Origin: Betaproteobacteria bacterium CG2_30_68_42
GTDB lineage: Bacteria; Pseudomonadota; Gammaproteobacteria; Burkholderiales; Rhodocyclaceae
NCBI GenBank assembly: GCA_001872285.1
Contig: MNXU01000074.1
Coordinates: 1-64,000 of the forward strand
Direction of reading: 5' to 3'
Length of the DNA: 64,000 nt
The position numbers were made by a program, and so were the translations under genes. Position 1 is the first letter of the stretch, and each line of letters starts with the position of its first letter. Shown here one piece after another: positions 24,748 to 35,466 of the stretch. The notes below the pieces were generated by a model. It saw only the letters and a list, made by a program, of their open reading frames with translations. It ran no database searches and was not told where the DNA came from.

Positions 24748-27099
24748 ATGCCAGAGATCGAAATCGACGGCCGCCAGATCGAAGTGCCCGAGGGCATCAC
24801 GGTCATGGAAGCGGCGCACGGAATCGGAACCTACATTCCGCACTTCTGCTACCACAAGAAGCTCTCCATCGCCGCCAACTGCCGCATGTGCCTGGTGAGC
24901 GTCGAGAAGGTGCCCAAGCCGGTGCCGGCCTGCGCGACCGTAGTCGCGAAGGGGATGAAGGTCACCACCCGCGGCGAGTTCGTGGTTCGCGCGCAGCGCT
25001 CGGTGATGGAGTTCCTGCTCATCAACCATCCCCTCGACTGCCCGATCTGCGACCAGGGCGGCGAGTGCCAGCTCCAGGATCTCGCGGTCGGTTACGGCGG
25101 CAGCGCATCGCGCTACGCGGAGGAAAAGCGGGTGATTGCGCCCAAGAACCTGGGGCCGCTCGTCTCCGCCCAGGAGATGAACCGCTGCATCCACTGCACG
25201 CGCTGCGTGCGCTTCGGCCAGGAGATCGCCGGGGTGATGGAACTGGGCATGGCCGGGCGCGGTGATCGCTCGGAGATCCTGTCCTTCGTCGGGCGCTCGG
25301 TCGACTCCGAGCTGTCCGGCAACATGATCGATCTGTGCCCGGTGGGGGCGCTCACCTCCAAACCGTTCCGCTTCAGCGCGCGCACCTGGGAGCTCGCCCG
25401 GCGCCGCTCGGTGAGCCCGCACGACGGGCTCGGCGCGAATCTCGTCGTCCAGGTCAAGCACGACCGCGTGATGCGCGTGCTGCCGCTGGAGAACGAGCAA
25501 GTCAACGAGTGCTGGATCACGGACAAGGATCGCTTCTCCTACGAGGCGCTCAATTCCGGGAGCCGGCTGCTGCGGCCGATGATCAAGCAGGACGGCGAGT
25601 GGCGGGAGGTCGAGTGGCAGGCCGCCCTCGACTATGCTGCCCATGCCCTGAAGGATATCGTCGCCAGTCACGGCGCCGATGCGATCGGTGCGGCTGCCTC
25701 GCCGCACGCGACCCTCGAAGAGCTGTTCCTGCTGCGGAAACTCATGCGCGGCCTGGGCAGCGACAACATCGACTTCCGCCTGCGCCAGTCGGATTTCGGC
25801 GCGGACGGCAGGCGCCGCGGGGCACCCTGGCTGGGGATGCGCATCGCGGAGCTGAACGCGCTCGATCGCGTGCTGGTCGTCGGCAGCTTCCTGCGCAAGG
25901 ACCACCCGCTGATCTGCCAGCGGCTGCGCCAGGCGGTGAAGCACGGGGCGCAATTGAGCGTGATCCACCCTTGCGCAGACGATCTCGCGCTTGCGGTCCA
26001 TGCGCGCGCGCTCGGCGCACCCGCCGAGCTGCCCGGACTGCTCGTCCAGGTGCTGGTCGCCTTGGCCGAACGCAACGGCGCGGCGCCCTCCGCCTCGCTC
26101 GGACCGCTCCTTTCCGGGATCCGGGCCGGGGACGAGGCGCGAGGCATCGCCGCGAGCCTGGCCGAGGCCGGAAACGGCGCAGTGCTGCTCGGCAATCTGG
26201 CGCAACACCACCCCACGGCCTCCGTGCTGCACGCGCTCGCCCAGGAACTCGCCCGCATCGGCGCGCTCAGGTTCGGCTTCCTCGGGGAGGCCGCGAACTC
26301 GGTCGGAGGCTACATCGCCGGCGCGGTTCCCGCGGCCTCCGGCGCCGACGCCGCGCAGATGTTCGCCCAGCCCCGCAAGGGTTATTTCCTGCTGCACGCG
26401 GAGCCGGAACTGGACTGCGCCAATCCGGGCCGCGCGATCGCGGCGCTCGATCGGGCCGAATCGGTGATCGTCGCTTCGGCGTTCACGAGCGGCGCGGCGC
26501 TCGCCTACGCCGATTGCCTGCTGCCGGTGGCCCCCTTCACCGAGACTTCGGGCACGTTCATCAACACCGAGGGTCGCGTGCAGAGCTTCCATGCGGTCGT
26601 GGCGCCCGCCGGCGAGGCGCGTCCGGCGTGGAAGGTGCTGCGCGTGCTCGGCAACCTGACCGGCGCCGCGGGCTTCGACTACGAGAGCAGCGAGCAGGTG
26701 CGCGACGAGGTGCTCGGCGCCGAGAACGAGTTCGTCTCCTCGCGCCTCGACAATGCGATCGACCCTGTGGCGCTGGCCCTGCCTGCCCGCAGCGGGGGCC
26801 TGGAGCGGGTCGCCGACGTGCCGATCCACTTCGCCGATCCGCTGGCGAGGCGCGCCACGGCGCTGCAAGGCACGCGAGATGCGGCGCCCCCGCGCGCTCG
26901 CATGGCGGCGCAGACGCTGGCGGCGCTCGGACTTTCCGGGGGCGAGCGCGTGCGCGTGCGCCAGGGCGGCGGAGAGGCACTGCTGGACGCCGAGATCGAC
27001 GATGCGCTCGCGCCGGGCTGCGTTCGCGTCGCGGCCGGCCATCCTTGCGTCGCCGCCCTCGGCGAGTATTTCGGCGAGATCACGGTGGAGCGTGCCTGA
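24748..27099 (+). CDS. nuoG: NADH-quinone oxidoreductase subunit G
   Basis: 75-kDa-type subunit with the iron-sulfur chain and a molybdopterin-oxidoreductase-like C-terminal half without cofactor. The 783-residue product has the N-terminal 2Fe-2S ferredoxin (CYHKKL, CRMC), the His-plus-Cys site [14 protein letters not shown], a 4Fe-4S set CIHCTRC and [11 protein letters not shown]. Length is as in other Betaproteobacteria, shorter than E. coli (about 900). The stop overlaps the nuoH start by one base. Confidence 0.95.
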   Translation: MPEIEIDGRQIEVPEGITVMEAAHGIGTYIPHFCYHKKLSIAANCRMCLVSVEKVPKPVPACATVVAKGMKVTTRGEFVVRAQRSVMEFLLINHPLDCPICDQGGECQLQDLAVGYGGSASRYAEEKRVIAPKNLGPLVSAQEMNRCIHCTRCVRFGQEIAGVMELGMAGRGDRSEILSFVGRSVDSELSGNMIDLCPVGALTSKPFRFSARTWELARRRSVSPHDGLGANLVVQVKHDRVMRVLPLENEQVNECWITDKDRFSYEALNSGSRLLRPMIKQDGEWREVEWQAALDYAAHALKDIVASHGADAIGAAASPHATLEELFLLRKLMRGLGSDNIDFRLRQSDFGADGRRRGAPWLGMRIAELNALDRVLVVGSFLRKDHPLICQRLRQAVKHGAQLSVIHPCADDLALAVHARALGAPAELPGLLVQVLVALAERNGAAPSASLGPLLSGIRAGDEARGIAASLAEAGNGAVLLGNLAQHHPTASVLHALAQELARIGALRFGFLGEAANSVGGYIAGAVPAASGADAAQMFAQPRKGYFLLHAEPELDCANPGRAIAALDRAESVIVASAFTSGAALAYADCLLPVAPFTETSGTFINTEGRVQSFHAVVAPAGEARPAWKVLRVLGNLTGAAGFDYESSEQVRDEVLGAENEFVSSRLDNAIDPVALALPARSGGLERVADVPIHFADPLARRATALQGTRDAAPPRARMAAQTLAALGLSGGERVRVRQGGGEALLDAEIDDALAPGCVRVAAGHPCVAALGEYFGEITVERA

Positions 27100-28184
27100 T
27101 GGAAACTGCGGTCCTTCGGTTCTTCCAGTCGTTCTGGGGCGCCTGGTGGGATCCGCTGTGGTCGGTCGTGCAGCCTGTGTGGCCTGGGGTCTGGGCGCTC
27201 GTGAAGATCGTCGTGCTGCTCGTCCCGCTGATGCTGTGCGTGGCCTACCTCACCTTCGCCGAGCGCAAGATCATCGGCTACATGCAGGTGCGCATCGGGC
27301 CGAACCGCGTCGGCCCGAAAGGCTGGCTCCAGCCGATCGCCGATGCGCTGAAGCTGCTGTTCAAGGAAGTCATCCTGCCGACGCGGGCGAACAAGGTCCT
27401 CTACTTCATCGGGCCGGTGCTCGCCATCGCGCCGGCGCTGGCGGCCTGGGCGGTGATCCCGTTCGACCGCAACCTGGTGCTGGCGGACATCGATGCGGGT
27501 CTGCTCTACATCCTCGGGATCACCTCGATCGGTGTCTACGGGGTGATCGTCTCCGGCTGGGCGTCGAACTCGAAGTACGCCTTCCTTGGCAGCATGCGTT
27601 CCGCCGCACAGATGGTCTCCTACGAACTGGCGATGGGCTTCGCGCTGGTGTGCGTGCTGATGGTCTCGGGCAGCCTCAATCTCAACCAGATCGTGCTCCA
27701 GCAGGCGCAGGGCCGCTTCGCCGACCTCGGGCTCGGCTTCCTGTCGTGGAACTGGCTGCCGCTGCTGCCGATGTTCGTGGTCTACTTCGTCTCGGGGGTC
27801 GCCGAGACCAATCGCTCCCCGTTCGACGTCGTCGAGGGCGAGTCCGAGATCGTCGCCGGCCACATGATTGAGTACAGCGGCATGGGTTTCGCGGTGTTCT
27901 TCCTTGCCGAGTACGCGAACATGATCCTGGTCTCGACGCTGGTGTCGGTCATGTTCCTCGGCGGCTGGCTTTCGCCGGTCGGCTTCCTGCCCGACGGGCT
28001 GTGGTGGCTGGCGATGAAGGTCGCCTTCTTCCTGTTCTGCTTCCTGTGGTTTCGGGCGACCTTCCCGCGCTATCGCTACGACCAGATCATGCGGCTGGGC
28101 TGGAAGGTGTTCATTCCGCTCACGCTGATCTGGATTGCCGTCGTCGGCGCCTGGATGATGTCGCCGCTTTCAATCTGGAAATAG
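27099..28184 (+). CDS. nuoH: NADH-quinone oxidoreductase subunit H
   Basis: Membrane subunit at the quinone tunnel and the start of the proton path. The 361-residue product has about eight helices and the signatures [20 protein letters not shown] and [19 protein letters not shown], whose charged loop contacts the quinone site. The start ATG shares one base with the nuoG stop. Confidence 0.96.
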   Translation: METAVLRFFQSFWGAWWDPLWSVVQPVWPGVWALVKIVVLLVPLMLCVAYLTFAERKIIGYMQVRIGPNRVGPKGWLQPIADALKLLFKEVILPTRANKVLYFIGPVLAIAPALAAWAVIPFDRNLVLADIDAGLLYILGITSIGVYGVIVSGWASNSKYAFLGSMRSAAQMVSYELAMGFALVCVLMVSGSLNLNQIVLQQAQGRFADLGLGFLSWNWLPLLPMFVVYFVSGVAETNRSPFDVVEGESEIVAGHMIEYSGMGFAVFFLAEYANMILVSTLVSVMFLGGWLSPVGFLPDGLWWLAMKVAFFLFCFLWFRATFPRYRYDQIMRLGWKVFIPLTLIWIAVVGAWMMSPLSIWK

Positions 28185-28192
28185 GGGCCGAG

Positions 28193-28681
28193 ATGGGATC
28201 GATGAAGGATCTGCTGTCCAGCCTGACGCTGCGCGAGCTCGCCAAGGGGCTCGGCGTCACCGGCCGGCATCTGTTCGCGCGCAAGATCACGATCTTCTAC
28301 CCGGAGGAGAAGACGCCGCTCTCGCCGCGCTTCCGCGGCCTGCACGCACTGCGCCGCTATCCGAACGGCGAGGAGCGCTGCATCGCCTGCAAGCTGTGCG
28401 AGGCGGTGTGCCCGGCGCTCGCGATCACCATCGAGTCGGCGCAGCGCGAGGACGGCACGCGCCGCACGACGCGCTACGACATCGATCTCACCAAGTGCAT
28501 CTTCTGCGGCTTCTGCGAGGAGGCCTGCCCGGTGGATGCGATCGTGGAGACCCCGATCCTGGAATACCACGGAGAGAAGCGCGGCGACCTCTACTACACC
28601 AAGCAGATGCTGCTCGCGGTCGGGGACCGCTACGAGGAGCGGATCGCGAAGGACCGCGAGGCCGATGCGAAATATCGATGA
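28193..28681 (+). CDS. nuoI: NADH-quinone oxidoreductase subunit I
   Basis: Carries clusters N6a and N6b. The 162-residue product has two 4Fe-4S motifs, [12 protein letters not shown] and [12 protein letters not shown], in the order expected. The ATG at 28193 has GGGG about seven bases upstream; the in-frame ATG at 28202 is an alternative, but the longer form fits betaproteobacterial NuoI. Confidence 0.95.
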   Translation: MGSMKDLLSSLTLRELAKGLGVTGRHLFARKITIFYPEEKTPLSPRFRGLHALRRYPNGEERCIACKLCEAVCPALAITIESAQREDGTRRTTRYDIDLTKCIFCGFCEEACPVDAIVETPILEYHGEKRGDLYYTKQMLLAVGDRYEERIAKDREADAKYR

Positions 28682-28702
28682 ACGCCGGATGCGTCGCGTC
28701 GC

Positions 28703-28737
28703 GTGCCGCTCGAATCCGACCCGCGGGCGCGCGGCAC
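28703..28737 (+). other. Stem-loop in the nuoI-nuoJ gap
   Basis: GTGCCGC (28703-28709) pairs with GCGGCAC (28731-28737); the loop contains the palindrome CCCGCGGG. This 80-base gap is the longest inside the nuo operon. No T-run follows, so a terminator is unlikely; the role is unknown. Confidence 0.3.
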
Positions 28738-28761
28738 CTGCCGGCAACTGAGCGCTAGCCC

Positions 28762-29358
28762 ATGGAATTCAAGACCTTCGTCTTCTACTGCCTGTCGGCC
28801 GTCATGGTCTTCGCCGCGCTGCGCGTGATCACCGCGCGCAACCCGGTGCATGCCGTACTGTTCCTGGTGCTCGCCTTCTTCACCATGTCCGGCGTATGGC
28901 TGCTGCTGGAAGCGGAGTTCCTGGCGATTACGCTGGTGCTCGTGTATGTCGGTGCGGTGATGGTGCTGTTCCTGTTCGTGGTGATGATGCTCGACATCAA
29001 CATCGAGCGGCTGCGCGAGCATTTCTGGAGCTACCTGCCGATGGGCGCGCTGGTCGGGCTGCTCATGGTGGCGGAGATGGTGCTCGTGGTGGGCGGGCGC
29101 TACCTGTCCGCGCCCGGAGCGCCCGCAGCCCAGGCAGCCGGCTACAGCAATACGCGGGAGATCGGCCTGCTGCTCTACACGGACTACGTTTACCCGTTCG
29201 AACTGGCGGCGGTGATCCTGCTGGTCGCGATCATCGCGGCGATCGCGCTCACCCAGCGCCGGCGCAAGGACTCGAAGCGGATCGATCCCGCCCGCCAGGT
29301 CGCGGTGAAGGCGCGCGAGCGCGTGCGCATCGTGCCCATGCGTGCGGAAAAGGACTGA
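28762..29358 (+). CDS. nuoJ: NADH-quinone oxidoreductase subunit J
   Basis: Membrane subunit with five helices in the 198-residue product, including the conserved AEFLAITLVLVYVGAVMVLF segment in helix 3 whose pi-bulge is important for coupling. The C-terminal tail is basic and cytoplasmic. It lies 80 bases after nuoI and three bases before nuoK. Confidence 0.95.
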   Translation: MEFKTFVFYCLSAVMVFAALRVITARNPVHAVLFLVLAFFTMSGVWLLLEAEFLAITLVLVYVGAVMVLFLFVVMMLDINIERLREHFWSYLPMGALVGLLMVAEMVLVVGGRYLSAPGAPAAQAAGYSNTREIGLLLYTDYVYPFELAAVILLVAIIAAIALTQRRRKDSKRIDPARQVAVKARERVRIVPMRAEKD

Positions 29359-29361
29359 CCG

Positions 29362-29667
29362 ATGCTCTCGCTCTCGCATTACCTCGTTCTCGCCGCGGTG
29401 CTCTTCGCCATCAGCGTGGTCGGCATCTTCCTCAACCGGAAGAACCTGATCGTGCTGCTGATGGCGATCGAGCTGATGCTGTTGTCGGTGAACCTGAACT
29501 TCGTCGCGTTCTCGAGTCATTTCGGCGATCTGGCCGGACAGATCTTCGTGTTCTTCATCCTCACGGTGGCGGCTGCCGAGTCGGCGATCGGGCTCGCGAT
29601 CCTGGTGCTGCTGTTCCGCAACCTGAGCACCATCCACGTGGATGACCTGGACAGCCTGAAGGGCTAG
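29362..29667 (+). CDS. nuoK: NADH-quinone oxidoreductase subunit K
   Basis: Small subunit with three helices (101 residues) that holds two glutamates of the proton path, seen here in [17 protein letters not shown] and [13 protein letters not shown]. Length and sequence are typical (MrpC-like). It is three bases after nuoJ. Confidence 0.96.
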   Translation: MLSLSHYLVLAAVLFAISVVGIFLNRKNLIVLLMAIELMLLSVNLNFVAFSSHFGDLAGQIFVFFILTVAAAESAIGLAILVLLFRNLSTIHVDDLDSLKG

Positions 29668-29674
29668 CGCGGCG

Positions 29675-31657
29675 ATGGACATGAAGACCCTCTACCTCCT
29701 CGTTCCCCTGGCGCCGCTCGCGGGGGCGATCCTGGCCGGCCTGTTCGGGCGCTGGATCGGCCGCAGCCTCTCGCACTGGGCGGCGATCCTCGGCGTGGCG
29801 ACCTCGTTCGCGCTCTCCTGCCTGATCTATCTCGACGTGCGCGAGGGCCACACCTTCGACGGCGCCCTCTACACCTGGGCCACCAGCGGGGCGTTGCGCT
29901 TCGAGGTCGGCTTCCTGATCGACAAGCTCACCGTGACCATGATGGTGGTGGTGAGCTTCGTGTCGCTGATGGTGCACATCTACACCGTCGGCTACATGGC
30001 GGAGGACCCCGGCTACCAGCGCTTCTTCAGCTACATCGCGCTGTTCACGTTCTCGATGTTGATGCTGGTGATGGCCAACAACTTCCTCCAGCTCTTCTTC
30101 GGCTGGGAAGCGGTCGGCCTGATGTCCTACCTGCTGATCGGCTTCTGGTACACGCGCCCGAGCGCGATCTACGCGAGCCTCAAGGCCTTCCTCGTCAACC
30201 GGGTCGGCGACTTCGGCTTCCTGCTGGGCATCGGGCTGGTCGCCGCTTACACCGACTCGCTCGACTATGCGACCGTGTTCGCGCGCGCCCGGGAGCTCGC
30301 CGCCACGACGATCGAGCTGTTCGCGGGCACGTCCTGGTCGCTCGTTTCCGTGATCTGCATCGCTCTGTTCGTCGGCGCGATGGGCAAGTCGGCGCAGTTT
30401 CCGCTGCATGTGTGGCTGCCCGATTCGATGGAAGGCCCGACCCCGATCTCCGCGCTGATCCACGCCGCGACCATGGTCACCGCGGGCATCTTCATGGTGG
30501 CGCGCATGTCGCCGCTGTTCGAACTGTCGGAGGCGGCGCTCTCCTTCGTGCTCGCGATCGGCGCGATCACCGCCTTCTTCATGGCACTGGTGGCGATCGT
30601 GCAGAACGACATCAAGCGGGTGGTGGCCTATTCGACGCTCTCGCAGCTCGGCTACATGACCGTCGCGCTCGGCGCTTCGGCCTATTCCGCGGCGATCTTC
30701 CACCTGATGACGCACGCCTTCTTCAAGGCGCTACTGTTCCTCGGCGCCGGCTCGGTGATCATCGCCATGCACCACGAGCAGGACATGCGCAAGATGGGCG
30801 GGCTGAAGAAGTACATGCCCGTCACCTACTGGACGATGGTCATCGGCGCGCTTGCGAACGCAGGCGTGGACGGCTTCTCCGGATTCTTCTCCAAGGAGAG
30901 CATCATCGAGGCGGTGAGGCTGAGCTCCATTCCAGGCGCATCGATCGCCTATCTGGCGGTCGCCTCCGGGGTGTTCATCACCGGGCTGTACACCTTCCGG
31001 CTGCTGTTCCTGACCTTCCACGGGGAGGAGCGCTTCCGCGAGTCCGGGGGCCACGCGGAGCACGGCGGACACGGGCACGGCGGCGTCCCGCACGAATCCC
31101 CTGCGGTGGTCACGGTGCCGCTCATCCTGCTGGCGATCCCGAGCCTTGCCATCGGCTGGCTGGTGGGTCCGGTGCTGTTCGGAGGCTACTTCGGCGACTC
31201 GATCACCGTCGCCTCCGGGCACAAGGCGCTCGCCCTCCTCGGCGAGGAATTCCATGGCGTGCCGGCGATGATGCTGCATGCCCTCTCGACCGTTCCCTTC
31301 TGGCTGACGCTCGGCGGCATCGGAACGGCGGTGTACCTGTATCTGGTACGGCCCGACCTGCCGGCCAAGATCCGTTCCGCGCTGCGGCCGATCGCGATCG
31401 TCCTGGAGCACAAGTACGGCTTCGACGAGTTCAACGACTGGTTCTTCGCCGGGGGAGCGCGACTGGTGGGCCGCGGCCTGTGGAAGGCTGGAGACGAAAC
31501 CATCATCGACGGCTGGATCGTGAACGGGTCGGCGCGCCTGGTGGACTGGTTCGCGCGCGCGTCGAGACTCCTGCAGTCCGGACACATCTACCAGTACGCC
31601 TTCTCGATGATCATCGGCGTGTTCGTGCTGCTCACCCTTTGGATGAACCGGAGCTAG
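29675..31657 (+). CDS. nuoL: NADH-quinone oxidoreductase subunit L
   Basis: Distal antiporter-like proton-pumping subunit, 660 residues with many helices and the long C-terminal lateral helix. Signatures: FFGWEAVGLMSYLLIGFWY with the key Glu, KSAQFPLHVWLPDSMEGPTP with the key Lys, and HAFFKALLFLGAGS. A His/Gly-rich cytoplasmic or periplasmic loop (GHAEHGGHGHGG) stands near residue 465. It begins seven bases after nuoK. Confidence 0.96.
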   Translation: MDMKTLYLLVPLAPLAGAILAGLFGRWIGRSLSHWAAILGVATSFALSCLIYLDVREGHTFDGALYTWATSGALRFEVGFLIDKLTVTMMVVVSFVSLMVHIYTVGYMAEDPGYQRFFSYIALFTFSMLMLVMANNFLQLFFGWEAVGLMSYLLIGFWYTRPSAIYASLKAFLVNRVGDFGFLLGIGLVAAYTDSLDYATVFARARELAATTIELFAGTSWSLVSVICIALFVGAMGKSAQFPLHVWLPDSMEGPTPISALIHAATMVTAGIFMVARMSPLFELSEAALSFVLAIGAITAFFMALVAIVQNDIKRVVAYSTLSQLGYMTVALGASAYSAAIFHLMTHAFFKALLFLGAGSVIIAMHHEQDMRKMGGLKKYMPVTYWTMVIGALANAGVDGFSGFFSKESIIEAVRLSSIPGASIAYLAVASGVFITGLYTFRLLFLTFHGEERFRESGGHAEHGGHGHGGVPHESPAVVTVPLILLAIPSLAIGWLVGPVLFGGYFGDSITVASGHKALALLGEEFHGVPAMMLHALSTVPFWLTLGGIGTAVYLYLVRPDLPAKIRSALRPIAIVLEHKYGFDEFNDWFFAGGARLVGRGLWKAGDETIIDGWIVNGSARLVDWFARASRLLQSGHIYQYAFSMIIGVFVLLTLWMNRS

Positions 31658-31692
31658 AGCCCGCGCGCAACGCGGCTTCGTAGCCAACACTC

Positions 31693-33174
31693 ATGACCGC
31701 CTATCCACTGCTCAGCATCGCCATCTGGGTGCCCATCGCCGGGGGGCTGCTCGTGCTCGCCACCGGTTCCGACCGCAACGCGCCGCTCGCGCGCATGCTC
31801 TCGCTCGCCGCGGCGGTGATCGGCTTCCTGGTGACGCTGCCGCTCTACACCGGGTTCGAGACCGCGCGCAGCACCATGCAGTTCGTCGAGATCTACGAGT
31901 GGATCCCGCGCTTCAACATCAAGTACTTCCTCGGCATCGACGGGATCTCGCTGTGGTTCGTCCTGCTCAACAGCTTCATCACCGTCATTGTCGTCATCGC
32001 CGGCTGGCAGGTGATCCGCAGCCGGGTCGCCCAGTACATGGCCTGCTTCCTCATCATGTCGGGACTGATGAACGGCGTGTTCGCGGCGATGGATGCGGTG
32101 CTGTTCTACGTGTTCTTCGAGGCCTCGCTGATCCCGCTCTACCTCGTGATCGGCATCTGGGGTGGGCCGAACCGGATCTACGCGGCGCTCAAGTTCTTCC
32201 TCTACACCCTGGTCGGCTCGGTGCTGCTGCTCGTCGCGCTGCTCTACCTGTTCATGGAATCCGGCGGCAGCTTCAGCCTGCTCGACTGGCGCGAGGCGCG
32301 GCTCGCGCTCCAGCCGCAGATCTGGGTCTTCCTCGCCTTCCTGGTCGCCTTCGCGGTGAAGGTGCCGATGTGGCCGGTGCACACCTGGCTGCCGGACGCC
32401 CACGTGGAAGCGCCCACCGGCGGCTCGGTCGTGCTGGCCGCGATCACGCTCAAGCTCGGCGCCTACGGCTTCATCCGCTTCGCGCTGCCGATCGTGCCCG
32501 ACGCCGCGAAGGAACTGGCGTGGCTGATGATCGGGGCTTCGCTGATCGCGGTGATCTACATCGGCTTCGTCGCCCTCGTCCAGACCGACATGAAGAAGCT
32601 GATCGCCTATTCGTCGATCTCGCACATGGGCTTCGTCACGCTCGGCTTCTTCCTCTTCAATCCGCTCGGGGTGGAAGGCGCGCTGGCGCAGATGATCTCG
32701 CACGGCTTCGTCGCCGCGGCGATGTTCCTGTGCGTCGGCGTCATGTACGACCGCATGCACACACGCGCGATCGCCGACTACGGCGGGGTGGTCAATACGA
32801 TGCCGAAGTTCGCCGCGTTCTTCATGCTGTTCGCCATGGCCAACGCCGGGCTGCCCGCGACCAGCGGCTTCGTCGGCGAATTCATGGTGGTGCTGGGCGC
32901 GATCCGGCAGAACTTCTGGATCGGCTTCGCCGCGGCGACGACGATGATCCTGGGGGCGTCCTACACGCTGTGGATGTACAAGCGGGTGGCCTTCGGCGCG
33001 GTCGCGAACGACCATGTCGCCGCGCTTATCGACATCGACGGGCGCGAATTTGCCTTCCTGCTCGCGCTCGCGGTCGCCGTGCTGGGCCTGGGCCTGTATC
33101 CGTTCCCCTTCACCGAGGTGATGCACGCTTCGGTCAATGACCTGTTGCGGCATGTCGCCGCGGGCAAGCTCTGA
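31693..33174 (+). CDS. nuoM: NADH-quinone oxidoreductase subunit M
   Basis: Antiporter-like proton-pumping subunit, 493 residues and about 14 helices. Signatures: FYVFFEASLIPLYLVIGIWG with the conserved Glu, FAVKVPMWPVHTWLPDAH with the conserved Lys, and YSSISHMGFVTLGFF. It lies 35 bases after nuoL. Confidence 0.96.
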   Translation: MTAYPLLSIAIWVPIAGGLLVLATGSDRNAPLARMLSLAAAVIGFLVTLPLYTGFETARSTMQFVEIYEWIPRFNIKYFLGIDGISLWFVLLNSFITVIVVIAGWQVIRSRVAQYMACFLIMSGLMNGVFAAMDAVLFYVFFEASLIPLYLVIGIWGGPNRIYAALKFFLYTLVGSVLLLVALLYLFMESGGSFSLLDWREARLALQPQIWVFLAFLVAFAVKVPMWPVHTWLPDAHVEAPTGGSVVLAAITLKLGAYGFIRFALPIVPDAAKELAWLMIGASLIAVIYIGFVALVQTDMKKLIAYSSISHMGFVTLGFFLFNPLGVEGALAQMISHGFVAAAMFLCVGVMYDRMHTRAIADYGGVVNTMPKFAAFFMLFAMANAGLPATSGFVGEFMVVLGAIRQNFWIGFAAATTMILGASYTLWMYKRVAFGAVANDHVAALIDIDGREFAFLLALAVAVLGLGLYPFPFTEVMHASVNDLLRHVAAGKL

Positions 33175-33195
33175 GAGCGCCGAGACCTCCGCACG

Positions 33196-34674
33196 ATGAA
33201 CTTCGCGATGCCCGACCTGTATCCCGCCTCGGCGGAAATCTTCCTGCTGATCATGGCCTGCGTGGTGCTGCTCGCGGATCTCGCCGCGGGGGCGCGCAGC
33301 CGCTGGCTCACCTACTTCCTCGCGCAGGCAACGCTGCTGGGCGCGGTGGCGATCACCCTGGTGCTGGTGTTCACGATCGGCGGACAGAGCGTTCCGACCC
33401 TCGGGCGCATGATGGTCTTCGACCTGTTCGGGGCGCTGCTCAAACTGCTGGTGTATCTGGCGGTGGCCGTCGCGCTCGTCTATGGCCGCGGCTACATGGC
33501 GCTGCGCGGCATCGACCGCGGCGAGTACTACCTGCTCGTGCTCTTCGCCACGCTCGGCATGGCGGTGATGATCTCGGCGAACCACCTGCTGAGCGTCTAT
33601 CTCGGACTGGAACTGCTCTCGCTCTCGCTCTATGCGCTGGTGGCCATGCAGCGCGATTCGGCCGTGGCAGCCGAGGCGGCGATGAAGTATTTCGTGCTCG
33701 GTGCGCTCGCCTCCGGGCTGCTGCTCTACGGCATGTCGATGATCTACGGCGCGACCGGGACGCTGGAGCTCTCGGCGATCTCCGGCGAGATCGCGGGGGC
33801 CGCGGTCGACAAGACGGTGCTGGTGTTCGGGCTGGTGTTCCTGGTGGCGGGGATCGCGTTCAAGCTCGGCGTGGTGCCCTTCCACATGTGGATTCCCGAC
33901 GTCTATCAGGGCGCGCCCACCGCCGTCACGCTGTTCATCGGCTCCGCGCCCAAGCTCGCGGCGTTCGCGATGGCCATGCGGCTGCTGGTCTATGGCGTCT
34001 TCGATCTGGTCGAACACTGGCAGGCGATGCTGACCCTGCTCGCGATGGCTTCGATCGCGCTCGGCAACGTCGCGGCGATCGCGCAGACCAACATCAAGCG
34101 CATGCTCGCCTATTCGACCATCTCCCACATGGGCTTCATGCTGCTGGGCCTCATTGCGGGCGTGGTCGGCGGCGACCGCCATTACGCGCTGAACGCCTAC
34201 AGCTCGGCGATGTTCTATGTGGTCGCCTACGTGCTGATGAGCCTCGCGGCCTTCGGCATGGTGATCCTGCTTTCGCGCAGCGGCTTCGAGGCGGACAGGC
34301 TCGACGATTTCAAGGGTCTGAACCAGCGCAGTCCGTGGTTCGCCGCGATGATGCTGATCGTGATGTTCTCGATGGCCGGCATCCCGTTCTTCGTCGGATT
34401 TTTCGCCAAGTTCTCGGTGTTCCAGGCGATCGTGGCCGCCGGCTACATCTGGCTCGCCGTCTATGCCGTGTTCTTCTCGCTGGTGGGCGCCTTCTTCTAC
34501 CTGCGGGTGGTCAAGCTCATGTATTTCGACGCGCCGCTCGACGCCTCGCCGATCCAGGCCGGCGTCGACATGCGCGTGCTGATCTCTGCCAACGCCTTGG
34601 CGATCGCGGCGGTCGGACTGATGCCGCAGGCGCTGATGAGCCTGTGCGCCTACGCCCTGCTGCGCTCGCTCTGA
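33196..34674 (+). CDS. nuoN: NADH-quinone oxidoreductase subunit N
   Basis: Third antiporter-like proton-pumping subunit, 492 residues. Signatures: [36 protein letters not shown] and [14 protein letters not shown]. It ends the 14-gene nuo operon. A GC stem-loop (34787-34809, CGCCGGC/GCCGGCG) lies downstream without a T-run, and may help to end transcription. Confidence 0.96.
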   Translation: MNFAMPDLYPASAEIFLLIMACVVLLADLAAGARSRWLTYFLAQATLLGAVAITLVLVFTIGGQSVPTLGRMMVFDLFGALLKLLVYLAVAVALVYGRGYMALRGIDRGEYYLLVLFATLGMAVMISANHLLSVYLGLELLSLSLYALVAMQRDSAVAAEAAMKYFVLGALASGLLLYGMSMIYGATGTLELSAISGEIAGAAVDKTVLVFGLVFLVAGIAFKLGVVPFHMWIPDVYQGAPTAVTLFIGSAPKLAAFAMAMRLLVYGVFDLVEHWQAMLTLLAMASIALGNVAAIAQTNIKRMLAYSTISHMGFMLLGLIAGVVGGDRHYALNAYSSAMFYVVAYVLMSLAAFGMVILLSRSGFEADRLDDFKGLNQRSPWFAAMMLIVMFSMAGIPFFVGFFAKFSVFQAIVAAGYIWLAVYAVFFSLVGAFFYLRVVKLMYFDAPLDASPIQAGVDMRVLISANALAIAAVGLMPQALMSLCAYALLRSL

Positions 34675-34874
34675 TTCCACCCGAGGTTCTTTCGCTGCGA
34701 GCGCCGCCCGCGCAGCACGCGCACCCGCCCGCGCGGATCATCGACGCTATACTGCGGCCACGGCGGCACGCGACCGACCCTCGTCGCGCCGGCGGCCGGA
34801 AAGCCGGCGTCCTGACGTGAGCCTCGCGTGCAACATATCGGAAACGTTTGGTCGGGGGCTGCAAGAATGTTGCC

Positions 34875-35441
34875 ATGGTCAGCGAAATGAGCGCGGCCGA
34901 TGCCTTCAGCGAAACCACCCTCGCCAGCACCCGGGTGTTCGACGGCCGCCTCCTCAAGGTGCGTGTCGACCGGGTGCGGCTGCCGGCGGGCGGCGAGCAC
35001 GTGCGCGAATACATCGAGCATCCGGGGGCGGTGATGGTGATCCCGGTGCTGGACAGCGGTGCGCTGGTCTTCGAACGCCAGTACCGCTATGCGCTGCGGC
35101 GGGTGCTGCTCGAACTGCCGGCGGGCAAGATCGATCCGGGCGAGGCCGTCGAGGCGACCGCCGCGCGCGAACTGCGCGAGGAAACCGGTTACGCGGCGGG
35201 CTTCTGGCGGCACCTGGGAACGATCCACCCGTGCATCGGCTATTCCGACGAGCGCATCGAGATCTTCCTCGCCCGCGGGCTCAGTCAGGCGGGGGCCGCG
35301 CCCGAACACGGGGAACTGATCGAGGTGTGCGAGCTCTCACTCGACGAGGCGATCGATGCGGTGGCGGGCGGCGCGATCACCGACGGGAAGACGGTCGCCG
35401 GGCTGTTCTGGGCGGAGAAGGTGCTGAAGAGCGGCTGGTGA
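34875..35441 (+). CDS. NUDIX hydrolase, probable ADP-ribose pyrophosphatase
   Basis: Likely splits ADP-ribose into AMP and ribose-5-phosphate. The 188-residue product carries a full Nudix box, GKIDPGE at 84-90 followed by RELREETGY at 98-106, in a fold like NudF (N-terminal VRVDRVRLPAGGEHVREYIEHPG beta-domain, HPCIGYSDE after the box). ATG 34875 is used; ATG 34887 is also possible and neither has a strong ribosome binding site. It follows nuoN as in many Betaproteobacteria, where hydrolysis of NAD breakdown products next to complex I makes sense. Confidence 0.88.
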   Translation: MVSEMSAADAFSETTLASTRVFDGRLLKVRVDRVRLPAGGEHVREYIEHPGAVMVIPVLDSGALVFERQYRYALRRVLLELPAGKIDPGEAVEATAARELREETGYAAGFWRHLGTIHPCIGYSDERIEIFLARGLSQAGAAPEHGELIEVCELSLDEAIDAVAGGAITDGKTVAGLFWAEKVLKSGW

Positions 35442-35466
35442 GGCAACCGCCGCAATGGAGGAGCGG

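Noticed and set aside
22894-27042. Very long open frame of 1382 codons on the minus strand opposite nuoE-nuoG
   Set aside because: It lies antisense to well-recognised nuo genes and has low-complexity Arg/His/Ala composition; a GC-bias shadow.
31654-34680. 1008-codon minus-strand frame opposite nuoM-nuoN
   Set aside because: His/Glu/Arg-rich shadow of the third-position GC bias; the plus strand encodes clear membrane subunits.
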